Shown one piece after another: positions 32,401-38,315 of a stretch of DNA of 38,315 bases. This DNA is from Jiangella asiatica (lineage in GTDB: Bacteria > Actinomycetota > Actinomycetes > Jiangellales > Jiangellaceae), in assembly GCF_004349065.1 (NCBI RefSeq), contig NZ_SMKZ01000062.1:1-38315 (forward strand), given 5' to 3'. The stretch's first letter is position 1; each line of letters begins with the position of its first letter. Both the position numbers and the translations under genes were made by a program. The notes beneath the pieces were generated by a model, which was given only the letters and a program-made list of their open reading frames with translations, ran no database searches and was not told the origin of the DNA.

Positions 32401-33699
32401 CAGGTGTTCACGCCGGCGAGCGGCCTGGTGGAGGGCCTGGTGGCCGACGACTCGCTGGTCGCGGTGCTGGGCGACGACGTCGTGACCGGCTCCTGGGACG
32501 GCGGCAACACGTGGGCCGACCTCTACACCGTCCCCGGCGGTGGCGCGCTGGACATCGTCCTCGACGGCGACGTGCTCATGGTGACGACCTACCGGCCCGT
32601 GCAGCACGTCAGCCGCGACGGCGGCACGACCTGGTCGCAGGTGGCCCAGCCCGTCAACGGCGCGATCGAAGACGACGCCGTGGCCTGGGGCGACGGTCTG
32701 CTGTGGTCGTCGCCGGGTGCCGGGCTCTTCCAGACCGGCGACGACGGCGCCGACCCGCGCCGCATCGGGGTCCAGGGGGCGACGGCGTACGACCTGGCCG
32801 TCGTCGAGGACGCCGACGGCACCGCGCGGCTGCTCGCCGGCACCGACGCCGACGTGTTCGGCACCGACCTGCCGACCCGGCCGAAGCTGCCCGACGGGGT
32901 GGCCGAGTGGGGTCTGTCCGGGTACGAGGCCTACGTGGGCACGCGAGTGGGGCAGCTCGCCGTCGACCCTCAGGACCCGGCGACGGTGTGGAAGATCCGC
33001 AAGGACGCCCTGTCGCAGTTCTGGGTCTACCGCAGCACCGACGGCGGCGCCAGCTGGCAGGTGCGCGGACGCACGAACGAGCTGCCGTTCGACATCGTGG
33101 TCTCGCCCACCGACTCCGACCTGGTCGCGGTGGCGTTCTGGAGCCTCGGCGGCGTCGGGCTGTACGTCACCCACGACGCCGGCGCGACCTGGGACAAGCA
33201 CTTTCACGACCAGGTGTTCACGACCGTCGCCACCGACCCGGCCGACCCCGACCGGCTCTGGCTGGGCAGCTCCGACGGCCTCTACCGCAGCGACGACTTC
33301 GGCGTGAGCGCGGAGAAGGTCGCCGACGGCCAGGTGAGCGCGGTCGCGGTCGACGAGCACCGCGTCGTCGCCGCCGGTGCCGCCATCCGGGTCAGCGAGG
33401 ACGGCGGCCAGACGTTCGCCGTCGCCGACAGCGGCGACCTCCCGATGCTGGTCAGCGAGGTGCTGGTGTCGCCGTCCGACCCCGTCACGTGGTACGCCGC
33501 GACCGGCGCGCACACCGCCAACGGGCTGGTCAAAGGCGGTCGCGGGGTGCTGCGCAGCACCGATGGCGGGCACACCTGGGTCAACGTGTCCAGCGGCCTG
33601 CAGAACCTGTCCGTGGTGTCGCTGACGGCCAGCCCCGACGGCCGCTGGCTGTACGCGGGCACCGAGAACGGCGGCGTACACCGGGTGCGAGCCCGGTAG
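29425..33699 (+). CDS. Secreted subtilisin-like (S8) protease with PA-type insert and Asp-box beta-propeller
   Basis: 1424 residues. A long signal region (residues 1-42) and an inhibitor-I9-like propeptide (about 50-125) precede an S8 catalytic domain with Asp159 (VVDTGVDYT), His198 (NGHGTHVAG), Asn in AAGNSGPG and Ser540 (SGTSMAAPHVAG). A PA-like insert lies at about 340-470. A beta-sandwich-like stretch (about 600-790) leads to a propeller-like region with at least nine Asp boxes of the S-x-D-G-G-x-T-W type (for example TTDDGGETW, RTEDGGDTW, SRDGGDTW, STDGGHTW) plus degenerate ones. The propeller probably binds a polymer or cell-surface ligand. ATG 29425 gives the best signal peptide; GGAG is very close. 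No sorting motif at the C-terminus. Confidence 0.9.
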   Translation: MKVPRRLRAALGVTLVTGLGATGLATTGLGPAGLTPTADAAGEAATDSRVIVVMDDAPSRSRAATAQRDLLAAAADAGVEAEVEHQLTGLIDAVAMTVPAGDVNRLAELPGVADVVPDRRMRAATDVSVPLIGAPQVWEQEAPVGGPADGAGTVVAVVDTGVDYTNPSLGGAFGPGNKIVAGHDFVNGDDDPMDDNGHGTHVAGIVAGDGAVTGVAPGALMTAYKVLDGGGDGWESDIIAGLEAAVDPANPYRADVVNLSLGGPGDGTDPLGQAATAAAEAGVVVVAAAGNSGPGENTVGTPAVADGVLSVGASASGMVLPTARMVAPRVEPVDAYRAPYSASPPTQPVSGELVDVGAGTEADYDRVGDVTGKVVAYRANIPGDLAAVQPHLLDQARLAEERGALALLAYSGGGGGPVLMSETAAPSAPGEIRATDAEPGIVDVPLSGAESGESFRMDRIVVMGLMETQWARLQSAMAEGPVSIEITGEDVTDQVASFSSRGPTRSFELEPDLVAPGVEIRSTWPLAQWAPGIYRISGTSMAAPHVAGAAALVRQLHPDASVEEVGGRLVGSAAATAAGPSASGSGRLDVEAAVAADVIAEPTSVSLGLADLAAPVLDASGTTTLRNTGDTDIAVTLGAEPAADSAGTAVVSPAQGVIPPGGELRVEVTVSADRPDQDADLAGWVVASLAGSMSTVRVPYLLSARHVVVQTSPDPSDGASAAFIWSPAQLEQPPTVTVTPPAGQPYTVTAEHEYDSWYRAELTGSRVGAYDVAVSALTTLGATLTGGSGFEVTAPLGSSASPARWQPIGPNAESGPIATTPADRGTAAVTQYLRAGPWTTDDGGETWEQRNRLPVAAGTGNDNLVVSANDPDVMWYAVNGSSGGAFDLLVDPSYQGRILRTEDGGDTWQPLDVPDVHVIALLSDPRTQVLVAVTADAVLVSRDGGDTWSAHANPVGGNLSGGAVGGDDLYLATYDGVWAVRGLLAGDPTGTDQVFTPASGLVEGLVADDSLVAVLGDDVVTGSWDGGNTWADLYTVPGGGALDIVLDGDVLMVTTYRPVQHVSRDGGTTWSQVAQPVNGAIEDDAVAWGDGLLWSSPGAGLFQTGDDGADPRRIGVQGATAYDLAVVEDADGTARLLAGTDADVFGTDLPTRPKLPDGVAEWGLSGYEAYVGTRVGQLAVDPQDPATVWKIRKDALSQFWVYRSTDGGASWQVRGRTNELPFDIVVSPTDSDLVAVAFWSLGGVGLYVTHDAGATWDKHFHDQVFTTVATDPADPDRLWLGSSDGLYRSDDFGVSAEKVADGQVSAVAVDEHRVVAAGAAIRVSEDGGQTFAVADSGDLPMLVSEVLVSPSDPVTWYAATGAHTANGLVKGGRGVLRSTDGGHTWVNVSSGLQNLSVVSLTASPDGRWLYAGTENGGVHRVRAR

Positions 33700-33720
33700 T
33701 CCCCGAACGCCGCCCGGCGC

Positions 33721-33755
33721 GAGTGGGACGGCGAGCGTCAGCCGTCGTCCCACTC
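33721..33755. terminator. Bidirectional hairpin between the protease and the 90-residue gene
   Basis: GAGTGGGAC (33721-33729) pairs perfectly with GTCCCACTC (33747-33755). The hairpin covers the stop codon region of the minus-strand gene and lies 22 nt after the protease stop. There is no T tract. Confidence 0.55.
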
Positions 33756-34010
33756 GTCGCGCAACTCCTTGCGCAACACGTCCACCTGCACCATCAGGGC
33801 GCCGAGCAGCTCCTCGCGGTTCAGCCGGTTCGTGGTGCGGTACGACCAGGCCGGCCGCCCGTCCGCGTCCAGCACCTTGATGAGGACGAAGGCCTCGATG
33901 GCGGTCTCGCCGGGCGAGAGCGGGTGCAGCTCGAGGCCGCTGAGCACTTGCGCGACCGGGACGCGCTCGTCGCCGCTGGCGTCGTGATCGCTCTGCATGG
34001 CGTCATACAA
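33738..34010 (-). CDS. Conserved 90-residue acidic protein, unknown function
   Basis: A 90-residue soluble protein with a compact alpha/beta look: an N-terminal acidic segment, GLELHPLSPGETAIEAFVLI, RPAWSYRTTNRLNREELLGA and a C-terminal helix ending KELRDEWDDG. No known domain was recognised. The pattern of third-position GC supports coding. Start ATG 34010 (MYDAMQSDHD) or ATG 33998 (MQSDHDASGD); neither has a clear ribosome-binding site. It is convergent with the protease and divergent from the ABC exporter. Confidence 0.65.
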   Translation of the reverse strand: MYDAMQSDHDASGDERVPVAQVLSGLELHPLSPGETAIEAFVLIKVLDADGRPAWSYRTTNRLNREELLGALMVQVDVLRKELRDEWDDG

Positions 34011-34066
34011 CCACTCGTGGCCACGTCCCGCTCAGGGACCACCCTGGGATGACCCTGATGCGGCCC

Positions 34067-34093
34067 TGAAACCACCCTTGAACTGCTGTTTCA
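34067..34093. promoter_or_regulatory. Dyad TGAAAC-N15-GTTTCA before the ABC exporter operon
   Basis: TGAAAC (34067-34072) and GTTTCA (34088-34093) are inverted copies lying just upstream of the -10 at 34110. The octamer ACCACCCT also repeats at 34039-34046 and 34071-34078. It could be an operator for a local repressor; no candidate regulator is adjacent. Confidence 0.35.
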
Positions 34094-34109
34094 CGGCGTC
34101 CGTGACCCG

Positions 34110-34115
34110 TACCGT
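34110..34115 (+). promoter_or_regulatory. -10 element of a leaderless promoter for the ABC exporter
   Basis: TACCGT ends 7 nt before ATG 34123, the spacing of leaderless actinobacterial transcripts. No strong -35 hexamer is present. Confidence 0.5.
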
Positions 34116-34122
34116 TGCGGCC

Positions 34123-35061
34123 ATGATCACAGCTGATGGGCTCACCAAGCGCTACGGCGACAAGACCGCCGTCGACGCGATCGACTTCACGGTCCGCCCG
34201 GGCTCGGTCACGGGCTTCCTCGGCCCCAACGGTGCCGGGAAGTCCACGACCATGCGGATGGTCATGGGCCTGGACCACCCCTCGCGCGGGAGCGTCACCG
34301 TCAACGGGCGCGCCTACCGTGACCTACCGGCACCGCTGCACGAGGTCGGCGCCCTCCTCGAGGCCAAGGCCATCCACGGCGGCCGCAGCGCCTACAACCA
34401 CCTGCTGTGGCTGGCCAAGTCCAACGGCATCTCCCGGAAGCGGGTCGACGAGGTCATCGGCCTGGTCGGCCTCGGCGAGGTCGCACGCAAGCGGTCCGGT
34501 GGGTTCTCCCTGGGCATGGGACAGCGCCTGGGCATCGCCGCCGCACTGCTCGGCGACCCCGGCGTGCTGTTGTTCGACGAGCCGGTCAACGGTCTGGACC
34601 CGGAGGGCATCCGCTGGATCCGCACGCTGATCCGCAACCTCGCCGCCGAGGGCCGGACGGTGTTCGTGTCCAGCCACCTGATGTCGGAGATGGCGCTGAC
34701 CGCCGACCACCTGCTGGTGATCGGCCGCGGCCGCATCCTCGCCGACACCGGCATGGCCGACTTCATCGCCCGCAACTCCGCCGCCTACGTGCGGGTCCGC
34801 TCGCCGCACGCGGCACCGCTGGCGACCGCGCTGACCGGCGCCGGCTGGGCGGTCTCACCCGGCAGCGACGACGACCGCACGGCGCTGCGGGTCGAAGGCG
34901 CCACGGCCAAGCAGATCGGCGACCTCGCCGGCGCCCACGGTCTGTACCTGCACGAGCTGACCGTGGTCAACGCGTCGCTGGAGGAGGCGTTCATGCGCCT
35001 CACCGCGGACAGCGTCGAGTACCACGCACGCATCGACCAGCCGATCCCCGCCGGAGTGTGA
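34123..35061 (+). CDS. ABC-2 type exporter ATPase
   Basis: A 312-residue ATPase of the DrrA/CcmA-like family. Walker A is GPNGAGKST (34-42), signature SLGMGQ (129-134), Walker B VLLFDEP (148-154), followed by NGLDPEG and the SSHLMSEM H-loop. The about 85-residue C-terminal extension ends with the usual NASLEEAFMRLT motif. ATG 34123 fits both family and promoter; the open frame before it is non-coding. The permease gene follows 7 nt downstream. These pairs export antibiotics, lantibiotics or lipids, or serve self-protection; the substrate cannot be told. Confidence 0.93.
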   Translation: MITADGLTKRYGDKTAVDAIDFTVRPGSVTGFLGPNGAGKSTTMRMVMGLDHPSRGSVTVNGRAYRDLPAPLHEVGALLEAKAIHGGRSAYNHLLWLAKSNGISRKRVDEVIGLVGLGEVARKRSGGFSLGMGQRLGIAAALLGDPGVLLFDEPVNGLDPEGIRWIRTLIRNLAAEGRTVFVSSHLMSEMALTADHLLVIGRGRILADTGMADFIARNSAAYVRVRSPHAAPLATALTGAGWAVSPGSDDDRTALRVEGATAKQIGDLAGAHGLYLHELTVVNASLEEAFMRLTADSVEYHARIDQPIPAGV

Positions 35062-35068
35062 CGACGCC

Positions 35069-35893
35069 ATGACAACAGCAACCCTCGAACCCGCCACCGC
35101 CCCCGCGCGGGCAACCGCGGCGCCGCGGCTGACTTTCGGCCGTCTTCTCGATGCGGAGTGGACGAAGCTGCGCACCGTCCGGTCGACCGTCTGGACGCTG
35201 ACGGCGTTCGTCACGCTCAGCGTCGGGCTGACGGCCCTCATCTGCCTGGCCGCCGCCGGCGAGCTCAGCGCCGCCGACAACGACGAGCCGGTCGGCGCGT
35301 TCGTCACCTGGGGCCTCCTGTTCGGCCAGCTCGCCGCCCTGGTGCTCGGTGTTCTGGTGGCGTCGGCCGAGTACTCCAGCGGGATGATCCGCACGACGCT
35401 CGCGGCGGCACCGCGCCGCTGGCCGGTCCTCGCCGCCAAGACGACGGTACTCACCGGGCTGCTGCTGGTCCTGGGCACCATCACGTCGGTCGCCAGCTTC
35501 CTGGCCGGCAACTACTTCCTGTCCCGCGAGGGGATCGGGTTGGAGATCTCCGACCCTGAGGCGCTGCGAGCGCTGCTCGGCGGCGGCCTGTACGTGGCCG
35601 TGCTCGGCGCGTTCGGCCTCGGCCTGGGAGTCCTGATGCGGCACACCGCCGGCGCGGTCACTGTCGGCATCGCGACCATCTTCGTCGTCGGCAACCTGGT
35701 CAACCTGGTCCCCGGCGCGTTCGGGGAGTGGCTGATGAAGCTGATGCCGGGCAACGCCGGCTCGGCCATCGCCAATGTCGAGCAGTTCAACCCCGAGCTG
35801 CTCGAACCGTGGGTCGGGTTCGCGGTGTTCGCCGGCGAGACGGCGCTCCTGCTGGCCGTGGCCGGGTGGCTGTTCGCCCGCCGCGACGCCTAG
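35069..35893 (+). CDS. ABC-2 type exporter permease
   Basis: A 274-residue membrane protein with six predicted helices. The cytoplasmic N-terminus (residues 1-40, Ala/Pro-rich) contains LLDAEWTKLRTVRSTVWTL, the hallmark entry of actinobacterial ABC-2 permeases. AEYSSGMIRTTLAAAPRR marks the coupling loop. The last helix ends with WLFARRDA, also typical. It begins 7 nt after the ATPase stop and forms a two-gene operon with it. Confidence 0.9.
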   Translation: MTTATLEPATAPARATAAPRLTFGRLLDAEWTKLRTVRSTVWTLTAFVTLSVGLTALICLAAAGELSAADNDEPVGAFVTWGLLFGQLAALVLGVLVASAEYSSGMIRTTLAAAPRRWPVLAAKTTVLTGLLLVLGTITSVASFLAGNYFLSREGIGLEISDPEALRALLGGGLYVAVLGAFGLGLGVLMRHTAGAVTVGIATIFVVGNLVNLVPGAFGEWLMKLMPGNAGSAIANVEQFNPELLEPWVGFAVFAGETALLLAVAGWLFARRDA

Positions 35894-35950
35894 AGACGGT
35901 TCCGGTAAATCGAGAGGCGACGGGTCGGGCGGTTCGGTGAGAATGACGCC

Positions 35951-36838
35951 GTGACCGCCTTCGCCGTCCCCACGAAGCTCGCCGAGTTCGCCGCCCGCGA
36001 CGACCAGCCCGAGGTCGCCGCCTGGGTGCGTACCCTTCCGGCCCTGGTGCCCGAGCTGTGCGAACGGTGGGAACTGACCGTCGGCGCTCCGTACGAGCCC
36101 GGCGGTCAGTGCTCGTGGGTGGCACCGGCCACGACCCGCACCGGCGACGCCGTCGTGCTCAAGGTCGGCTGGCGCCACGAGGAGGCCGAGCACGAGGCGG
36201 CCGGGCTGCGCTTCTGGGACGGCGACGGTGCGGCCCGCCTGTTCGCCGACGAGACGTTCGACAGCACCAGCGCGATGCTGATGGAGCGCTGCGAACCGGG
36301 CACCATGCTGGCGAGGGCACGGCCGCCGCTCGAACAGGACGAGGTCATCGCCGGCCTGCTGCGCCGGCTGTGGAGGCGGCCACCGGACGGCCACCCATTC
36401 CGGCCGCTGACCTCCATGTGCGACTTCTGGGCCGACGAGTTCGAGGAGAAGCTCGCCGCGGCCGCACCCGGCCGCGTCGACCCCGGCATCGCCCGCGCCG
36501 CGATGCAGCTGATGCGGTCGCTGCCCCGGGAGAGCACCGACCAGGTCGTCCTCTGCACCGACCTGCACACCGAGAACGTGCTGGCCGCCGAGCGCGAGCC
36601 GTGGCTCGTCGTCGACCCCAAGCCGTACGTGGGCGACCGCAGCTACGACGCGTTGCAGCACATGCTCAACATGGACCGGCTGACGAAGGACCCGAACCGG
36701 CTGCTCGAGCGGATGGCCGATCTGCTGGATCTCGACCGTGAGCGGCTGCGGCGGTGGTTGTTCGCCCGGTGTGTCCAGGAGTCGCTGGGCTGGGACGGCT
36801 TCTACGACGTGGCGTTGCAGGTCGCGCCCCGGGGGTAG
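35951..36838 (+). CDS. APH(6)-type aminoglycoside/hydroxyurea phosphotransferase family kinase
   Basis: A 295-residue kinase of the APH_6_hur family (streptomycin 6-phosphotransferase and relatives). The ATP-binding Lys71 is in AVVLKVGWRH. The catalytic loop CTDLHTENV supplies Asp204 and Asn209, and VVDPKP supplies Asp222 for magnesium. All needed residues are present, so an active small-molecule kinase is likely. Whether it acts on streptomycin is unknown; many chromosomal members have other substrates. The start is GTG 35951, with GAGAAT 6 nt upstream as a possible leaderless -10. It lies 57 nt after the exporter operon. Confidence 0.85.
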   Translation: MTAFAVPTKLAEFAARDDQPEVAAWVRTLPALVPELCERWELTVGAPYEPGGQCSWVAPATTRTGDAVVLKVGWRHEEAEHEAAGLRFWDGDGAARLFADETFDSTSAMLMERCEPGTMLARARPPLEQDEVIAGLLRRLWRRPPDGHPFRPLTSMCDFWADEFEEKLAAAAPGRVDPGIARAAMQLMRSLPRESTDQVVLCTDLHTENVLAAEREPWLVVDPKPYVGDRSYDALQHMLNMDRLTKDPNRLLERMADLLDLDRERLRRWLFARCVQESLGWDGFYDVALQVAPRG

Positions 36839-36868
36839 CGTCGTGACTCCGCGACGAGGAGGCCAGAC

Positions 36869-37204
36869 ATGGCGACGTTCATCACGATCGGCTACGGCGA
36901 CAGCGCAGGGTACGAGCGGACCGATGGCGCCGTGCGTGACGCGGCCCACGAGCACGACGCCCGGCTGCGCGACGGCGGCGCCGTCATGGGGATCGCCGGC
37001 GCGCCGGTGCAGGTGCGCAACCACGACGGCGCGGCAATGCGGACCACCCCAGGGCCGTTCATGCACTCGGACCTGCCGATCGCCGGGTTCGCCGTGATCG
37101 AGGCCGACACCATCGAGGAGGCGGTCCAGCTCGTGTCCGGCACGCCCTGCGCCGTCGCTCAGGGTGTGGTCGAGGTCTGGCCGCTGGACCAGCCGGCCGA
37201 GTGA
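36869..37204 (+). CDS. YCII/DGPF-domain protein
   Basis: A 111-residue protein of the YCII-related, DGPF-type family: a ferredoxin-like fold of unknown function, often adjacent to sigma factors or reductases. Marks are MATFITIGYGDSAGYERT, DAARLRDGGAVMGIAGAPVQ-like strands, TTPGPFMHSDLPIAGFAVIE (the region of the DGPF motif) and a C-terminal EVWPL strand. ATG 36869 follows GAGGAGG (36856-36862). It converges on the lysyl-oxidase-like gene, with only 10 nt between the stops. Confidence 0.8.
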   Translation: MATFITIGYGDSAGYERTDGAVRDAAHEHDARLRDGGAVMGIAGAPVQVRNHDGAAMRTTPGPFMHSDLPIAGFAVIEADTIEEAVQLVSGTPCAVAQGVVEVWPLDQPAE

Positions 37205-37214
37205 TCGGGCCGGG

Positions 37215-38045
37215 TCACGGCGGCGGCGCGGCGCCCTCGCAGGCCGGTGCCGCGGCCGGCGCCGCGGTGCTGCCGATGACCTGTACCCCGACGGTGGACG
37301 CGTTGTCGCCGTCGTCGAGCTCGCGCAACAGGCGGTCGGGGTCGGCCGAGAGCGTCAGGCAGTAGACGCCGTCGGCGAGGTCGCGCGGCAGTGGCAACGC
37401 CTGGCCGTCGAGGTCGAAACGGTAGAGGTCGCCGAAGCCGACGCTGATGCCCTGGATGCTTTCGCGGTCGCAGTCGCCGAAGGCGCCGTCGCGGGCCGGC
37501 CCTTCGAGCGGATGGCTGTCGCGCAGGCAGAAGCTGACCTTGTCGCTGGTTACGATCGGGACGTCGTCGCCGGGCCGGGTCAGCACATAGCTGGCCGACG
37601 CGTCGAAATGCCAGTGCAGGTGCGTCGGGTGATCGACCATGCAGCCGCCGGGCGCCGGCTTCACCGAGCGGTCCACCGCCGGGTCGAACCGCCCGTCGCC
37701 GTCCACGTCCGCGACGACGCGCTGGGCGGCGTGCCGCTGCCCGGCGGGGCAGACGGCGTGGTCATCGGGCGCCACGATCAGCGGCCCGACCCCCGTGTTC
37801 GCGATCGTGGCGGAGAACCGCAGGTCCCGGGTGCCGGCGTCGGTCAGGGTGATCTGGATGTCCTCGGCCGGCAGGCTGTGCAGGTCGGGCAGCAGGTAGG
37901 CGGCCCGATCCGGCCGCTTGGCCTGCACCGTTGCACTCGCCGGGGCGTCGGACGGCGTGGGGTCGCCGCCCGCCGCGCCGCCGCAGGCCGCACCCAGGAC
38001 CGCGGCGACGAGGGTCGCCAGGACCGGCATCGGCAGATCGCCCAC
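37215..38045 (-). CDS. Lysyl-oxidase-like copper lipoprotein
   Basis: 276 residues. A lipoprotein signal ends at LGAAC with Cys21. The body resembles the lysyl oxidase family: HLHWHF (His142, His144, His146) is the putative copper site, CLRDSHPLEGPA and QGISVGFGDLYRFDLDGQAL are characteristic blocks, and a DVDGDGRFDPAVD loop (113-125) looks like a calcium-binding loop. Lysyl oxidases oxidise primary amines to aldehydes for cross-linking; bacterial members are known mainly from actinomycetes. Whether the quinone-cofactor residues are present could not be judged. GTG 38045 or ATG 38030 could be the start; no basic n-region is seen with either. Confidence 0.8.
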   Translation of the reverse strand: MGDLPMPVLATLVAAVLGAACGGAAGGDPTPSDAPASATVQAKRPDRAAYLLPDLHSLPAEDIQITLTDAGTRDLRFSATIANTGVGPLIVAPDDHAVCPAGQRHAAQRVVADVDGDGRFDPAVDRSVKPAPGGCMVDHPTHLHWHFDASASYVLTRPGDDVPIVTSDKVSFCLRDSHPLEGPARDGAFGDCDRESIQGISVGFGDLYRFDLDGQALPLPRDLADGVYCLTLSADPDRLLRELDDGDNASTVGVQVIGSTAAPAAAPACEGAAPPP

Positions 38046-38315
38046 AAGCCATCATTGCTCACCAATGGGGTGAATGCGGCCTGCGTCACACCTGGAGTTC
38101 GGTTGGGAAGCCGGTCCAGGACGGCCTGCTGTCGGCCACGCTCGCTCAGGCCGCCGTGCCCGCATGCCCGGTGACGCTGATGAGCGGTTGGGAGATCGCG
38201 TCGTCACGATGACGCTGTTGGCGCCGCGGTGGTCCGCACCGCGTGGCCGACTCGTCGTCGATCTCTGGACGGGTGCGGTCATAAGGGCGCTGGTTGGGCT
38301 GGGTCGGGTGTGGCG
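38046..38315. other. Right-hand end without a recognisable gene
   Basis: Frames on both strands give Arg/Pro/Ser-rich products without family resemblance. The start of the lysyl-oxidase-like gene and its promoter (AT-richer bases about 38046-38065) lie here. A gene reaching in from beyond the window cannot be excluded. Confidence 0.5.

Overview
The window looks like a chromosomal segment of a high-GC actinomycete. The evidence is very high GC with strongly GC-biased third codon positions, frequent GTG starts, several leaderless-looking starts (TAnnnT followed 6-7 nt later by the start codon), and the actinobacterial core gene order yceD - rpmF - rnc - mutM - smc - ftsY. No rRNA, tRNA or CRISPR array was recognised. 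A genus cannot be assigned from the sequence alone.

1-12.7 kb, plus strand: a core housekeeping run. It holds the YceD-family protein, ribosomal protein L32 (zinc-free form), RNase III, Fpg/MutM, a small coiled-coil protein, SMC and FtsY. Between smc (closed by an intrinsic terminator) and ftsY sits a complete CUT1-type sugar importer (lipoprotein, two permeases, its own ATPase) and a small one-helix membrane protein. A near-perfect tandem duplication carrying a GNRA-loop hairpin lies in the leader of rpmF.

12.7-19.5 kb: a minus-strand, translationally coupled operon (MMPL/RND transporter - DUF6220-like membrane protein - membrane-anchored multicopper oxidase) faces away from a NarL-type two-component system. 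The intergenic region carries a 16-bp inverted repeat and a perfect 22-bp palindrome, so the kinase/regulator pair probably controls the exporter/oxidase operon.

19.6-28.1 kb: accessory DNA. It contains a secreted tandem-domain glycerophosphodiester phosphodiesterase, a divergent LysE exporter / LysG regulator pair, a small lipocalin-like protein, three separate RibD-C/dihydrofolate-reductase-like proteins, the tail of a lost metallo-beta-lactamase-fold gene, a wrecked IS1595-type transposase and an AlkB-like dioxygenase behind a clear LexA box. Two inverted, almost identical copies (91/92) of a 92-bp palindromic element bracket 21.7-28.1 kb. Each copy lies between convergent genes. I consider this element the most interesting signal in the window.

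28.2-33.7 kb: a TrmB-like plus LuxR-type regulator is divergent from a 1424-residue secreted subtilisin-like protease fused to a long Asp-box (BNR) beta-propeller region.

33.7-38.3 kb: a small conserved protein, an ABC-2 type exporter (ATPase and permease), an APH(6)-type small-molecule kinase, a YCII-like protein and a lysyl-oxidase-like copper lipoprotein on the minus strand. The last 270 bp hold no recognisable gene.
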